64,000 nucleotides of DNA. Source: Cocleimonas sp. (GTDB taxonomy: Bacteria; Pseudomonadota; Gammaproteobacteria; Thiotrichales; Thiotrichaceae). Below are positions 33,127 through 42,725 of this stretch, piece after piece. Numbering within the stretch: position 1 is the stretch's first letter; each line of letters begins with the position of its first letter. A program made the translations under genes and the position numbers. The DNA lies in the NCBI GenBank assembly GCA_021647365.1, contig JAKIUW010000003.1:62001-126000 (forward strand), in the 5' to 3' direction. Under the pieces are notes generated by a model that ran no database searches, was not told where the DNA came from, and saw only the letters and a list, made by a program, of their open reading frames with translations.

Positions 33127-34775
33127 TAGTCGAGGTGCCAACGATAATGTGACGTGATTGGATAACGGCGATCTTTACCAAAAGCGCGCTTAGTAATACG
33201 AATGCCAGGGGCGGATTGGCGACGTTTGTATTCGCTGAGCAAGACCAAATTGGCCACACGTTTAACTGTTTCGCGCTCATAGCCTTGCGCAACTATGTCA
33301 TCTACACTTTGAAACTCTTCAATAAACATTCTTAGAATTGCGTCTAAAATATCATAAGGTGGCAGCGAATCTTCATCTACTTGGTCGGGTGCTAATTCTG
33401 CGGATGGTGGGCGTGTGATTACTCTGTCTGGAATAATTTCTTTGTAAGTGCTTTTTTCAGGATTATTGAAGCCATCACCAATGCTGTTTCGATAACGTGC
33501 GAGATCATAAACTGTGATTTTGAACACATCTTTTAATGGCGCATAACCACCAGCCATATCGCCGTATAGCGTGGCATAACCTACAGCCATTTCACTTTTA
33601 TTGCCCGTGGCAAGTAGCATTTTACCGAGCTTGTTCGACATCGCCATAAGAATCACACCACGCGAGCGGGCTTGTAAGTTCTCTTCGGTAACATCACTTC
33701 CCATGCCATCAAACTCCGAAGAGAGTGCATCGACAAAACTATTAAAAATAGGCTCGATAGGAATTTCTCGATACTTTACACCTTGCGTTTTAGCCTGTTG
33801 CGCGGCATCAGCTATACTCATATCAGCGGTGTAGCGAAACGGCATCATAATCGCTTCAACATTTTCTGCGCCTAACGCATCCACAGCAATTGCCATGGTA
33901 AGTGCTGAATCAATTCCGCCAGACAAGCCTAGCATTACGCCAGGAAAACCATTTTTATTCACATAATCTTTTACGCCAAGCACCAATGCATTATAAATAC
34001 TGGCAAGCTTATTTTGCTCGCGGGGTGCGATTGCTTTTGAGGATTTATCCAGCGGAACATCAACAGTAAATATGCCTGCTTCAAAGCTTGGCGCTTGGTA
34101 AATAAGTTGCCCTGCACGGTCAAACACTAAGGATTCGCCATCAAAAACAAGCTCATCTTGTCCGCCAACTAAGTTTGCATACACAATAGGTAAATCATTA
34201 TCTATTGAGCGTTCTTTCAATATAGTTAAACGCTCGGCAGTTTTATGTGATCGAAAAGGTGAGGCATTTAATACAAACAATGCTTCTGCGCCTGCTTGCT
34301 TGGCATCCTTTGCTGGCGTTTTCATCCAAATATCTTCACAAATCAACAAACCAACTTTATGCCCTGCAATGTCGATGACAACACTTTCTTTGCCACACCT
34401 AAAATAACGTTTCTCATCAAATACGCGATAATTTGGTAGATGTTGCTTGGCGTATTCGTGGGTGATTTTCCCATCTCGCAATACACATGCGGCATTAAAT
34501 AACTTTTCCTTCCGCATAATGGGTGCGCCAATAACGACCGTAATATTCTTCGCTGCTTTTGCGATAAGCACCAGTGTATCTTCAACCTTTTGAATAAAAG
34601 CAGGGCGAAATAATAAATCTTCTGGCGGATAGCCAGTAATCGCAAGCTCAGGAAAGAGTACTACATCGGCATTTTCTAGCTGTGCTTGTGTGATAGCATC
34701 CAAAATAAGTTGGGTATTTTGCTTAAAGCTACCAACAGTAGGGTTAATTTGCGCGATTGAGACGGTAAGTGACAT
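33126..34775 (-). CDS. nadE: Glutamine-dependent NAD+ synthetase
   Basis: 549 residues. The N-terminal nitrilase-type glutaminase domain has FPELAITGYPPEDLL (Glu), KQHLPNYRVFDEKRYF (Lys) and VGLLICEDIWM (nucleophile Cys). The synthetase domain has the PP-loop GLSGGIDSALTMAI and LATGNKSEMAVGY. It makes NAD from deamido-NAD with glutamine as nitrogen donor. Its stop overlaps the tmcA start by one base. Confidence 0.97.
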   Translation of the reverse strand: MSLTVSIAQINPTVGSFKQNTQLILDAITQAQLENADVVLFPELAITGYPPEDLLFRPAFIQKVEDTLVLIAKAAKNITVVIGAPIMRKEKLFNAACVLRDGKITHEYAKQHLPNYRVFDEKRYFRCGKESVVIDIAGHKVGLLICEDIWMKTPAKDAKQAGAEALFVLNASPFRSHKTAERLTILKERSIDNDLPIVYANLVGGQDELVFDGESLVFDRAGQLIYQAPSFEAGIFTVDVPLDKSSKAIAPREQNKLASIYNALVLGVKDYVNKNGFPGVMLGLSGGIDSALTMAIAVDALGAENVEAIMMPFRYTADMSIADAAQQAKTQGVKYREIPIEPIFNSFVDALSSEFDGMGSDVTEENLQARSRGVILMAMSNKLGKMLLATGNKSEMAVGYATLYGDMAGGYAPLKDVFKITVYDLARYRNSIGDGFNNPEKSTYKEIIPDRVITRPPSAELAPDQVDEDSLPPYDILDAILRMFIEEFQSVDDIVAQGYERETVKRVANLVLLSEYKRRQSAPGIRITKRAFGKDRRYPITSHYRWHLD

Positions 34776-34819
34776 TGGGTGATCTTATTATGAAAAAGAA
34801 GGGATGCAAAGCCCCAAAT

Positions 34820-34857
34820 AAAAAAGGGGATGCATTCTTAGAATGCATCCCCTTTTG
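34820..34857. terminator. Bidirectional terminator between mscL and nadE
   Basis: AAAAGGGGATGCATTC-TTA-GAATGCATCCCCTTTT: a 16-base stem with A-run and T-run on both sides. It ends mscL transcription before nadE. Confidence 0.9.
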
Positions 34858-34876
34858 CTAAAACTCTGTGCTTGTA

Positions 34877-35269
34877 TTACTTCTTTACTAGCGCATCGCG
34901 AATTTCAGTTAATAGATCTTCCTGTGATGGTCCTTTCTCTTCTTCTGGCTCATCGTTGCGTGTTGCGATTTTAACAATAATGAAAACTACTGCCATGATG
35001 ATTAAAAAATCAATGAAGCTTTGAATAAACGCACCATATTTAAGCATAATGGGTTCAAGTCCTTTGTCACCACCACCTGTTTCTGCAAGTTTAAAACCAA
35101 GGTCAGAGAAATTTACGCCTCCTAATGCAACACCTATTGGAGGCATAATCACATCACTTACTAACGATGAAATTAGCTTGCCAGAAGCAACACCAATAAT
35201 AATACCCGTTGCCATATCAATTAAACTTCCACCCAGTGCAAACTTTTTAAAATCTGAAATCATTCCCAT
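34877..35269 (-). CDS. mscL: Large-conductance mechanosensitive channel
   Basis: 130 residues beginning MGMISDFKKFALGGSLIDMA, with the TM1 GxxxG-like packing VIIGVASGKLISSLVSD, a periplasmic loop (about 50-75), TM2 (about 80-103) and a charged C-terminal helix bundle (QEDLLTEIRDALVKK). It opens on membrane stretch to protect from osmotic downshock. Confidence 0.97.
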   Translation of the reverse strand: MGMISDFKKFALGGSLIDMATGIIIGVASGKLISSLVSDVIMPPIGVALGGVNFSDLGFKLAETGGGDKGLEPIMLKYGAFIQSFIDFLIIMAVVFIIVKIATRNDEPEEEKGPSQEDLLTEIRDALVKK

Positions 35270-35366
35270 TGTAAAACTCCTTATAATTTAATGTATTTAA
35301 TATCCGTATAAAACACGGATAGTCTAACGTGTTTTATACGCAAAGTGTCAAATTACTTGATGTAGG

Positions 35367-35864
35367 TCATATGCTTGCGGGGATAATCACTATTTTCTTA
35401 GGGTTAATTTCTAGAATTTCTTCGCCTATTTCTACAGGAATCAAGCTGCGCTTGCTTGCAAGAAAAGTAATGGCTAGTTTTCCATCCACTAAGCCTTGCT
35501 GTTGCTCTTTGGTTACAAATAAATATTTAATACTTGTGCCAACCACAAAATTAAAACGTATTTCAGCAGATTCATCGTTGAGTAAATTATCAGAAATGAG
35601 TTTATTGGTTTTCTCATTCATCTCTTTTTTTAGTCTTGTGGCTTCTTGCTTTTCACGCACTATTTCTTGCTTCTCTTTATTTTCCTGTTGCTTTCGTTCA
35701 CCGTAGAACTTTGCTAAATCTGATGGTTCATTGTGACCCTTTTTATTATTAGCTTTTTTTACCGCTGTTTGTTTAGGCTTAAACTTAGGTTTTTCAGTAG
35801 CTTTTTTAACCTGCTCTTTGGTTACAAGACCTGCTTTTAATAATTGATCACTAAGAGAACTCAT
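35367..35864 (-). CDS. DUF2058 (YaiL-like) protein
   Basis: 165 residues: MSSLSDQLLKAGLVTKEQ at the start, a lysine- and glutamate-rich coiled middle (about 25-95), and a beta-rich C-terminus (IRFNFVVGTSIKYLFVT). These are the hallmarks of DUF2058, described in some annotations as nucleoprotein- or polynucleotide-associated; experimental function is not established. Confidence 0.87.
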   Translation of the reverse strand: MSSLSDQLLKAGLVTKEQVKKATEKPKFKPKQTAVKKANNKKGHNEPSDLAKFYGERKQQENKEKQEIVREKQEATRLKKEMNEKTNKLISDNLLNDESAEIRFNFVVGTSIKYLFVTKEQQQGLVDGKLAITFLASKRSLIPVEIGEEILEINPKKIVIIPASI

Positions 35865-35914
35865 CGCTGGAATATCACTATCTACTTTAAACGATGAAGT
35901 TTATCCTATCTAAG

Positions 35915-35945
35915 CATCATGTAAAACTAGGGGGGTGTGCTTTTA
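35915..35945 (-). repeat. GCACAC-type solitary arm
   Basis: Exact TAG-type arm in reverse (35918-35940), followed by TTTT. It separates the DUF2058 gene from the ppa promoter. Confidence 0.93.
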
Positions 35946-35990
35946 TTCGTTATATCTTTTGTGCAATGGTCTTTTTATAACAGTTTTATT

Positions 35991-36018
35991 TTGCCTAAAT
36001 CCATGCAGCCGTTATAAT
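35991..36018 (+). promoter_or_regulatory. ppa promoter
   Basis: TTGCCT and TATAAT with a 16-base spacer, 34 bases before the ppa ATG: a good sigma-70 match. Confidence 0.6.
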
Positions 36019-36051
36019 CCCCGCTTTAATTAAAACAGATGTAGTGAAAAA

Positions 36052-36585
36052 ATGATTTTTGATAATATTGAAGTGGGTAGTGATGTTCCAAATATTGTAA
36101 ATATTGTGATTGAAATACCCGCAGCATCATCACCCGTAAAGTATGAAATAGAGAAAGAAAGTGGCGCATTATTTGTAGATCGTTTTATGGCAGCACCGAT
36201 TTTTTATCCTGCAAACTACGGTTTTATCCCGCACACGTTAGCAGATGATGGTGACGCGATGGATGTTTTAGTTGTTACGCCCACACCGTTGGTACATAAC
36301 TGTGTTATTCCTGCTAGACCTGTTGGTGTTTTGAATATGACAGATGAAGCAGGTATTGATGCTAAAATCCTAGCAGTTCCTGCCCATGGTTTACATTCAG
36401 CATCCGACCATATTAAATCTTACAAAGATTTGCCGCCTCTTCTTATGGATCAAATCGAACATTTCTTTGAATACTACAAAGTATTGGATAAAGATAAATG
36501 GGTAAAGCTGGATGGTTGGGATGATGCAGAAGTGGCCAAGCAAATTATTATAGATAGTATTAAGATGTACCAAGATAGCCTCTAA
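36052..36585 (+). CDS. ppa: Inorganic pyrophosphatase
   Basis: 177 residues, family I. Signature DDGDAMDVLVVTP (a Met replaces the more common Pro or Leu), with YEIEKESGALFVDRF, YPANYGFIPHTL and DKWVKLDGWDD. It hydrolyses pyrophosphate in the cytoplasm and pulls biosynthetic reactions forward. Confidence 0.97.
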   Translation: MIFDNIEVGSDVPNIVNIVIEIPAASSPVKYEIEKESGALFVDRFMAAPIFYPANYGFIPHTLADDGDAMDVLVVTPTPLVHNCVIPARPVGVLNMTDEAGIDAKILAVPAHGLHSASDHIKSYKDLPPLLMDQIEHFFEYYKVLDKDKWVKLDGWDDAEVAKQIIIDSIKMYQDSL

Positions 36586-36613
36586 TTTATCTAAACTTTA
36601 ACATAAAGGGCTT

Positions 36614-38530
36614 ATGGAAAAGCGGGTAACTATAAAAAGCGAACGAGAGGAACATCGCCTGTTTCGCTCGCGTGCAATTGTTGCCGCTATCTTTGTTTTT
36701 GTTGCTTTGTCTTTGGTCATTGTTCGTCTGATTTATCTACAAGTCACTAGCCACGATTACTACACGACCCTTTCAAAAGAGAACTACCAGAAGAGAACCC
36801 CCATACCGCCTGTGCGTGGACTTATTTACGACCGTAACGGCGCATTACTTGCAGATAACCATGTCGAATATGTCTTAGCAGCGAAGCGCGATGATGTAAA
36901 AGATATGGACAGAACACTTAAGCGCCTCATGCAATTATTACCGATTACCCCTCAGGATGTAGTCAAGTTTAAACAAAAACTTCGAGTTAATTCACGCTTT
37001 CACCCCGTTGTTTTGCGCAAGAATTTGACCGAAAAAGAAGTCGCTACCTTTTCAGCCAATAAGCTACGATTTGATGGTTTTAAAGTCAGCGTGCGTATGC
37101 AGCGTAATTATCCTTTGGGTTCTGTTGCAGGTCATTTATTAGGTTATGTAGGTCGTATTGATAAAAGAGACCTCAAAAGAATTGATAATGAAGAATACAA
37201 AGGCAGTACACACATAGGTAAAACGGGTATTGAAAAATACTATGAAAAAAGGCTCCATGGTAAAGCAGGCTACGAACTCACCGAAGTTGATGCTCACGGT
37301 AAGCCTCAAGTAAAGCTAGATGATAAAGCCCCGATAGCGGGCGAAGATTTATATTTGAGCATTGATCTTGAATTACAAATAAAAGCAGAAGAATTATTGC
37401 GCGAACATAACGGCGCTATGGTTGCTATTGATCCTAGAAATGGAGAAGTATTAGCCATGGTCAGCATGCCTGCCTATGACCCTAATCTATTTGTTAATGG
37501 TATTTCTTATGCAAACTACAATGCGTTAAGAGATAATCCTGATAGACCCTTATACAATCGAGCGATGCAAGGCTCATATCCACCAGGCTCAACCATTAAG
37601 CCAATGGCAGCTCTCGTAGGTTTAAGTGCAGGTGTTACAACCCCTGGCCGATCAATTTATGCAAAAGGTTTCTTCCAAATTCCTGGCAATAAACACAGAT
37701 TTAGATGTTGGAAAAAAGCAGGCCATGGGCATATCAGCTTAAACCGTGCCATCTATCAATCTTGTGATGTCTATTTTTATGATCTTGCTTTTCGCATGGG
37801 AATTAAGCGTTATGCAAAGGGCATGAGAAAATTTGGCTTTGGATTAAAAACAGGTATTGACCTACCCAGTGAGCGTTCAGCTCTTATGCCAACACCTGAA
37901 TGGAAGCGAAAACGTTTCGACCAGTTTTGGTATCCTGGTGATACCGTTAATTCCGCTATTGGACAAGGCTACTTTACTGCAACACCACTTCAACTAGCTC
38001 ATGCAACAGCAACATTATCAACTCATGGACGCAAGGTTCGCCCTCATATTTTAAGGGCAACACGTGTTTCAAGAAATTTACCTGAAAAATTAGTAACCCC
38101 TGAACAACTGCCATCAATTGGTGTCACAAAGCTAAGGTATTGGGATGATGTGATTCGTGGCATGGTCAATGTGGTGCATGGTGCCCATGGAACAGGGAGA
38201 CGTTCAGGTGCAGGTGCTAAATACCGCTTTGCAGGAAAAACAGGAACAGCCCAAGTGTTTGGTATCGCCCAAAATAAAACCTATGATGCATCAAAGCTTA
38301 AAAAGAAATTACACGACCACTCATTGTTTGTGGCATTTGCGCCCGTAAAAAATCCTCGCATTGCGTTAGCTATAATTGCTGAAAATGCAGGCGGCGGTAG
38401 CAAGGTTGCTGCCCCCCTTGCTCGGCAATTATTGGATACTTACTTGCTAACAGATAAACAAAAAGAAGAGATTCTTGAAGCTAAGAACAAAGCCGCCGGA
38501 ATAAAAAAAGAGGCAGATGATGGCCACTAA
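36614..38530 (+). CDS. mrdA: Penicillin-binding protein 2 (elongation transpeptidase)
   Basis: 638 residues. Membrane anchor at about 22-45, then the PBP dimerisation or pedestal region (RTPIPPVRGLIYDRNG) and a transpeptidase with the acyl-serine in SYPPGSTIKPMAAL, SCD in the SxN position (YQSCDVYFYD) and KTGTAQVFG. It cross-links lateral-wall peptidoglycan in the rod complex with RodA encoded next. Its end overlaps the rodA start. Confidence 0.97.
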   Translation: MEKRVTIKSEREEHRLFRSRAIVAAIFVFVALSLVIVRLIYLQVTSHDYYTTLSKENYQKRTPIPPVRGLIYDRNGALLADNHVEYVLAAKRDDVKDMDRTLKRLMQLLPITPQDVVKFKQKLRVNSRFHPVVLRKNLTEKEVATFSANKLRFDGFKVSVRMQRNYPLGSVAGHLLGYVGRIDKRDLKRIDNEEYKGSTHIGKTGIEKYYEKRLHGKAGYELTEVDAHGKPQVKLDDKAPIAGEDLYLSIDLELQIKAEELLREHNGAMVAIDPRNGEVLAMVSMPAYDPNLFVNGISYANYNALRDNPDRPLYNRAMQGSYPPGSTIKPMAALVGLSAGVTTPGRSIYAKGFFQIPGNKHRFRCWKKAGHGHISLNRAIYQSCDVYFYDLAFRMGIKRYAKGMRKFGFGLKTGIDLPSERSALMPTPEWKRKRFDQFWYPGDTVNSAIGQGYFTATPLQLAHATATLSTHGRKVRPHILRATRVSRNLPEKLVTPEQLPSIGVTKLRYWDDVIRGMVNVVHGAHGTGRRSGAGAKYRFAGKTGTAQVFGIAQNKTYDASKLKKKLHDHSLFVAFAPVKNPRIALAIIAENAGGGSKVAAPLARQLLDTYLLTDKQKEEILEAKNKAAGIKKEADDGH

Positions 38531-39650
38531 GAACACAGATTTCGTATCCATTTTTTATAGGTGGTTATCCTCTATCGACCTTGTGCTAATCGTTTCTCTT
38601 ATTTTGCTTATTGCATTGGGCACCGCTATTTTATTTAGTGCGACGGGTGAAAATGAAGCGATGATGAATAATCATACTATTCATCTCATACTCGCCACGT
38701 TTATTATGTTGATTGCTTCTCAAATACCCAGTGAAATGCTTAATCGTTGGTCCATTTGGATATATATTATTGGTATTATTCTCCTTATATTAGTGCTGGT
38801 TCAAGGCTCTATGGGCAAAGGGGCGCAACGATGGATAGAGCTAGGAGGCCTACGCTTTCAACCCTCTGAGATTATGAAGCTTGCTGTGCCGATGATGGTG
38901 GCGAGTTATTTTTCTAAAAAGAATTTACCCCCAGGCTTTAAAGATGTTTTTATTGCCAGCCTATTAGTGCTTGTACCAATGTTGTTGATTGTCAAACAAC
39001 CTGATCTTGGAACTGCATTATTAGTTGGTACGGCAGGGTTCTTTGTGATTTATTTTGCAGGCTTGCCTTGGAAGTGGCTAGCAGCAACAGCCGTAAGTGC
39101 CATGATTGCAGCTCCTTTGGTTTTTTACTTCGGTATGCACGACTATCAGCGACAACGTGTATTAACGCTGTTTAACCCAGAAGCTGATCGCTTAGGGTCT
39201 GGTTATCATATTTATCAATCAACCATCGCCATTGGCTCTGGCGGGGTTTATGGTAAAGGCTGGTTGAATGGAGATCAGTCTCGGTTAGACTTTTTACCCG
39301 AACGCCATACTGATTTTATCTTCGCCGTATTTGGGGAAGAATTTGGCTTACTCGGAAATATAATTCTTTTTGCGCTTTATATTTTTATTATTTGGAGGGG
39401 GTTGTATTTGGCTACAAAAGGCAATGATACCTTTGCGCGCTTGTTAGGTGGTAGCCTAAGCTTAACTTTCTTTATTTATTTGTTGGTAAACACAGGCATG
39501 GTAAGCGGACTGTTACCTGTGGTTGGTGTACCTTTGCCCTTAATTAGCTATGGTGGAACATCGTTGGTTACACTCATGGCAGCTTTTGGATTTTTAATGG
39601 GAATGAGACGACGTAAAAAAGGCTATGGTGAATCCAATAGCATACAATAA
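38517..39650 (+). CDS. mrdB: RodA, SEDS glycan polymerase
   Basis: 377 residues with about ten membrane helices. SEDS signatures: MGKGAQRWIELGGLRFQPSEIMKLA, KQPDLGTALLV and LPVVGVPLPLISYGGTSLV. It polymerises lipid II in lateral-wall growth, paired with PBP2. The start overlaps mrdA by 14 bases. Confidence 0.97.
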   Translation: MMATKNTDFVSIFYRWLSSIDLVLIVSLILLIALGTAILFSATGENEAMMNNHTIHLILATFIMLIASQIPSEMLNRWSIWIYIIGIILLILVLVQGSMGKGAQRWIELGGLRFQPSEIMKLAVPMMVASYFSKKNLPPGFKDVFIASLLVLVPMLLIVKQPDLGTALLVGTAGFFVIYFAGLPWKWLAATAVSAMIAAPLVFYFGMHDYQRQRVLTLFNPEADRLGSGYHIYQSTIAIGSGGVYGKGWLNGDQSRLDFLPERHTDFIFAVFGEEFGLLGNIILFALYIFIIWRGLYLATKGNDTFARLLGGSLSLTFFIYLLVNTGMVSGLLPVVGVPLPLISYGGTSLVTLMAAFGFLMGMRRRKKGYGESNSIQ

Positions 39651-39663
39651 CAAGGGGCAAACG

Positions 39664-40668
39664 ATGGGAAGACTCAATAAACTAAGTTTAAAAACAATCC
39701 TCGGCACTATCATGCTTGTGGTGTTCTCAAACACATTTGCAGAAGGCCGTGGCAGTTATATGCACTACCCTACTATGCAGAACTTTATCAACAACATGGT
39801 AAGCAAAGGTTTTGATCGCCAAACACTGCAAAGAACTTTTTCAAATATTCAACGCGATGAAAGCATCTTAGCAAAAGTAAACTCACCCGCAGAGACAAAA
39901 CCTTGGCATAAATATCGCCCAATTTTTGTTACGCCACAACGCGCTATTGCAGGCGTGAATTTTTGGAAGCGTCATCAACGTGCGTTACAAGCTGCTAGCC
40001 AGCAATATGGTGTTCCTGAAGAAATCATCGTTGCTATTATTGGTGTTGAAACATTATATGGTCGTAATACGGGCAAGGATAACGTACTGCGTAGCTTGAC
40101 CACATTGGCGATGGACTTTAAACCGCGTGAAGTTTTTTACACTAAAGAGCTGGGTCATTATTTGCACTTAATTCGTGAGGAAAAAATTCCTAATCCGCAT
40201 AGCCTTACAGGCTCTTACGCAGGTGCTATGGGTTTAGGGCAGTTTATTTCTAGCAGTTATCGAAACTACGCTATTGATTTTAATGGCGATGGGCACAAAG
40301 ATTTATGGCATCCTGAGGATGCTATTGGCAGTGTTGCTAACTACTTTTCTCGTCATGGATGGAAGACAAATAGTGATGTTACGGTTCCTGCTCGTATCAC
40401 AGGTAGTTTTTATGGTAAAATCGTCAACACAAGGGCAAATAAGCCTACTCACTCATTACCTCAGCTTGCACAATTTGGCGTGCAACCACTGGGGGAAATA
40501 AATTCAACACGAGTAGCTTTATTAGAATTAGAAGGGCAACAAGGTAAAGAATACTGGGTAACAGGTGATAATTTTTATGTTATTACGCGTTACAACCATA
40601 GTCCAAAATACGCTATGGCAGTTTACCAATTGGCTCATGATATAAAGCGCAGAAAATTTGCGCGCTAG
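39664..40668 (+). CDS. mltB: Membrane-bound lytic murein transglycosylase B
   Basis: 334 residues, signal peptide ending NTFAEG; no lipobox, so probably soluble in the periplasm. Slt/MltB core: EEIIVAIIGVETLYGRNTG with the catalytic Glu, SYAGAMGLGQFISSSYRNYA, and DFNGDGHKDLWHPEDAIGS. It cleaves glycan strands with 1,6-anhydro product. ATG 39664 is used since AAGGGG precedes it. Confidence 0.94.
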   Translation: MGRLNKLSLKTILGTIMLVVFSNTFAEGRGSYMHYPTMQNFINNMVSKGFDRQTLQRTFSNIQRDESILAKVNSPAETKPWHKYRPIFVTPQRAIAGVNFWKRHQRALQAASQQYGVPEEIIVAIIGVETLYGRNTGKDNVLRSLTTLAMDFKPREVFYTKELGHYLHLIREEKIPNPHSLTGSYAGAMGLGQFISSSYRNYAIDFNGDGHKDLWHPEDAIGSVANYFSRHGWKTNSDVTVPARITGSFYGKIVNTRANKPTHSLPQLAQFGVQPLGEINSTRVALLELEGQQGKEYWVTGDNFYVITRYNHSPKYAMAVYQLAHDIKRRKFAR

Positions 40669-40708
40669 TTGCAGTAGTAAAATAATAGATCATTTAAAGG
40701 GGACGATA

Positions 40709-41236
40709 ATGACAAGATTCAGACTTTTCATCAGTAGCAGTATATTGCTTGCAATAAGCACGGCAGGACTATCAGGCTGTAGTACCATCGGAAACGCAGG
40801 ACAATCTGCCAGGAACATGGCAAACTTTGGTCAACAAAGTAGTCAAAGCAGTGGTGGTGTAGCCATTAATGAAGAACTTATTATTCCACCAAGTTTAAGA
40901 GTTCCAGGTGCTAGCACAGCACCAAGACCCACTAAAAAAGTTGCTGGGCGCACTATTCAAACCAATCAAAAACATCCAACTGCAAGAATTGCTTCTGGTA
41001 GAAATTACTATGTTGTGGTTGGAACCTATCCAGACCAAGAGCAAGCTTTGGATACATTCGTACGCCTATCTTCTATCGGCTTGCCAGGTGCAACCATGGA
41101 ATCAAGAAAAACAAAAGCAGGTCAAATCTTACACATGGTGCGTTTAGGCCCTTACCAAAAACAAGCGGATATTGATAAGGTAAAAGACAGCCTAACCAGT
41201 GATGGATTATCTACCTTTAAGGTAGTTGAAAATTAA
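40709..41236 (+). CDS. SPOR-domain lipoprotein in the rlpA position
   Basis: 175 residues: lipobox LSGC at about 25, a Gln/Ser-rich linker, and a C-terminal SPOR domain (about 100-175: YYVVVGTYPDQEQALDTFVRL, MVRLGPYQKQADIDKVKDSL) that should bind denuded glycan. rlpA normally lies between mltB and dacA. Here the SPOR part remains but the double-psi beta-barrel lytic domain of RlpA is not visible. The ATG 40709 follows AAGGGG. Confidence 0.8.
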   Translation: MTRFRLFISSSILLAISTAGLSGCSTIGNAGQSARNMANFGQQSSQSSGGVAINEELIIPPSLRVPGASTAPRPTKKVAGRTIQTNQKHPTARIASGRNYYVVVGTYPDQEQALDTFVRLSSIGLPGATMESRKTKAGQILHMVRLGPYQKQADIDKVKDSLTSDGLSTFKVVEN

Positions 41237-41247
41237 TAAACGCTAAG

Positions 41248-42396
41248 ATGATGAACATTATGAATAAAATAATACTGTCTGCGCTATTCGTTTTATCTTT
41301 TATGGTAGTGCCACTTTATGCGGCTGATGAGTTTCCTAGTGGGCCTGATCTCAATGCCGATAGCTATTTGTTAGTCGACTTTCACAGCGGTGTTGAGCTG
41401 GCGGCAAAGAATCAAAATAAACGTATAGAGCCTGCCAGCATTACCAAGCTAATGACGGGCTATGTTATTTATCATGCTCTAAAAAATGGCAATATTAACC
41501 TTGATGATAATGTACTGATCAGTGAAAAAGCGTGGAAAATGGAAGGCTCGCGCATGTTTGTCGAAGCGGGCAAGAAAGTCCCCCTCAAAAGAATGTTGTC
41601 GGGGCTTATTATCATGTCGGGCAACGATGCTGCAGTTGCGCTGGCAGAACACATTGCTGGAAATGAGGCCGCTTTTGTTTCGAGGATGAACGACTGGGCT
41701 AAAAAATTAGGCATGGAATCAACCCACTTTAGCAATTCAACAGGTTGGCCTGATGAAAATCATTACACCACTGCGAGCGACATTGTTAAATTAACACGTG
41801 CGGTAATTAAAGAATTTCCTGAACATTACAAGCTACATGCGGTTAAATCTTACAGCTATAACGGGATTAAACAATACAACCGTAATAAGCTATTATGGCG
41901 TGACAAAACAGTTGATGGTGTAAAAACGGGGCATACGGAATCCGCTGGATACTGTTTAGTATCTTCATCAAAGCGTAATGAAATGCGATTAATTTCTGTC
42001 ATGCTAGGCGCTAAAAGCGAAAAAGAACGCGCTGATTTCAGCCAAGAATTATTAGAATATGGCTTCCGCTTTTTTGAAACACACAAACTCTACGATGCCG
42101 GTTCTGTTTTAGCAGAAGCACGTATCTGGAAAGGCACTAAAGACACCGTGCCCGCAGGAATAGTAAATGACTTTTATGTCACGGTTAGGAAAGGTCACTA
42201 TGAAAAGCTTAAAGGGTTAATGGAATTAGATACCTCTCTTGATGCACCTATCAAACGTGGCGACCTTGTTGGCAAGGCGATTATTAAAGATGGCGATACA
42301 ACCGTTCACGAAGTAACTTTAGTTGCACTTGATGCTGTTGACTCTGGAGGCTTTTGGTCAAAGGTTACGGATAGCGTTAAGAAGCTTTTTCATTAA
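41248..42396 (+). CDS. dacA: D-alanyl-D-alanine carboxypeptidase (PBP5/6 type)
   Basis: 382 residues. Signal peptide ending PLYAAD; S11 core with IEPASITKLMTGY (SxxK), SGNDAAVALAEH (SGN) and VKTGHTESAGYC (KTG). The beta-rich domain and a C-terminal amphipathic helix (GFWSKVTDSVKKLFH) anchor it to the inner membrane. It removes the terminal D-Ala of pentapeptides. An ATG four codons later is also possible. Confidence 0.96.
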   Translation: MMNIMNKIILSALFVLSFMVVPLYAADEFPSGPDLNADSYLLVDFHSGVELAAKNQNKRIEPASITKLMTGYVIYHALKNGNINLDDNVLISEKAWKMEGSRMFVEAGKKVPLKRMLSGLIIMSGNDAAVALAEHIAGNEAAFVSRMNDWAKKLGMESTHFSNSTGWPDENHYTTASDIVKLTRAVIKEFPEHYKLHAVKSYSYNGIKQYNRNKLLWRDKTVDGVKTGHTESAGYCLVSSSKRNEMRLISVMLGAKSEKERADFSQELLEYGFRFFETHKLYDAGSVLAEARIWKGTKDTVPAGIVNDFYVTVRKGHYEKLKGLMELDTSLDAPIKRGDLVGKAIIKDGDTTVHEVTLVALDAVDSGGFWSKVTDSVKKLFH

Positions 42397-42443
42397 TCTG
42401 CGATAACCTTGACAGCCTCAACAACACCTAATTAGAATTACCG

Positions 42444-42725
42444 ATGACTAACTCTGACTGCCCCGTAGAAGAATCCCTAATAGACTTCCCTTGCGACTTT
42501 CCTATAAAAGTCATGGGCGCTGCTCTTCCTGAGTTTCATACTTGTATTGAAGTAATTGCTAAAAAACATGATCCTGAATTTATCCCAGAAGAAACAAAAC
42601 AAAAAAATAGTAAAACAGGAAAATACGTCAGCTTAACGCTTAATATTCACGCCAAAGATAAGGCTCAACTGGATGCCTTGTATCAAGAACTAACCGATAA
42701 TGAGTTAGTACTTTGGGCACTGTAG
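42444..42725 (+). CDS. ybeD: YbeD family (DUF493) protein
   Basis: 93 residues: [42 protein letters not shown] and a C-terminal LVLWAL, the small ACT-like DUF493 fold. Between dacA and lipB as in E. coli. Role not established; possibly regulation of lipoate biosynthesis. Confidence 0.93.
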   Translation: MTNSDCPVEESLIDFPCDFPIKVMGAALPEFHTCIEVIAKKHDPEFIPEETKQKNSKTGKYVSLTLNIHAKDKAQLDALYQELTDNELVLWAL

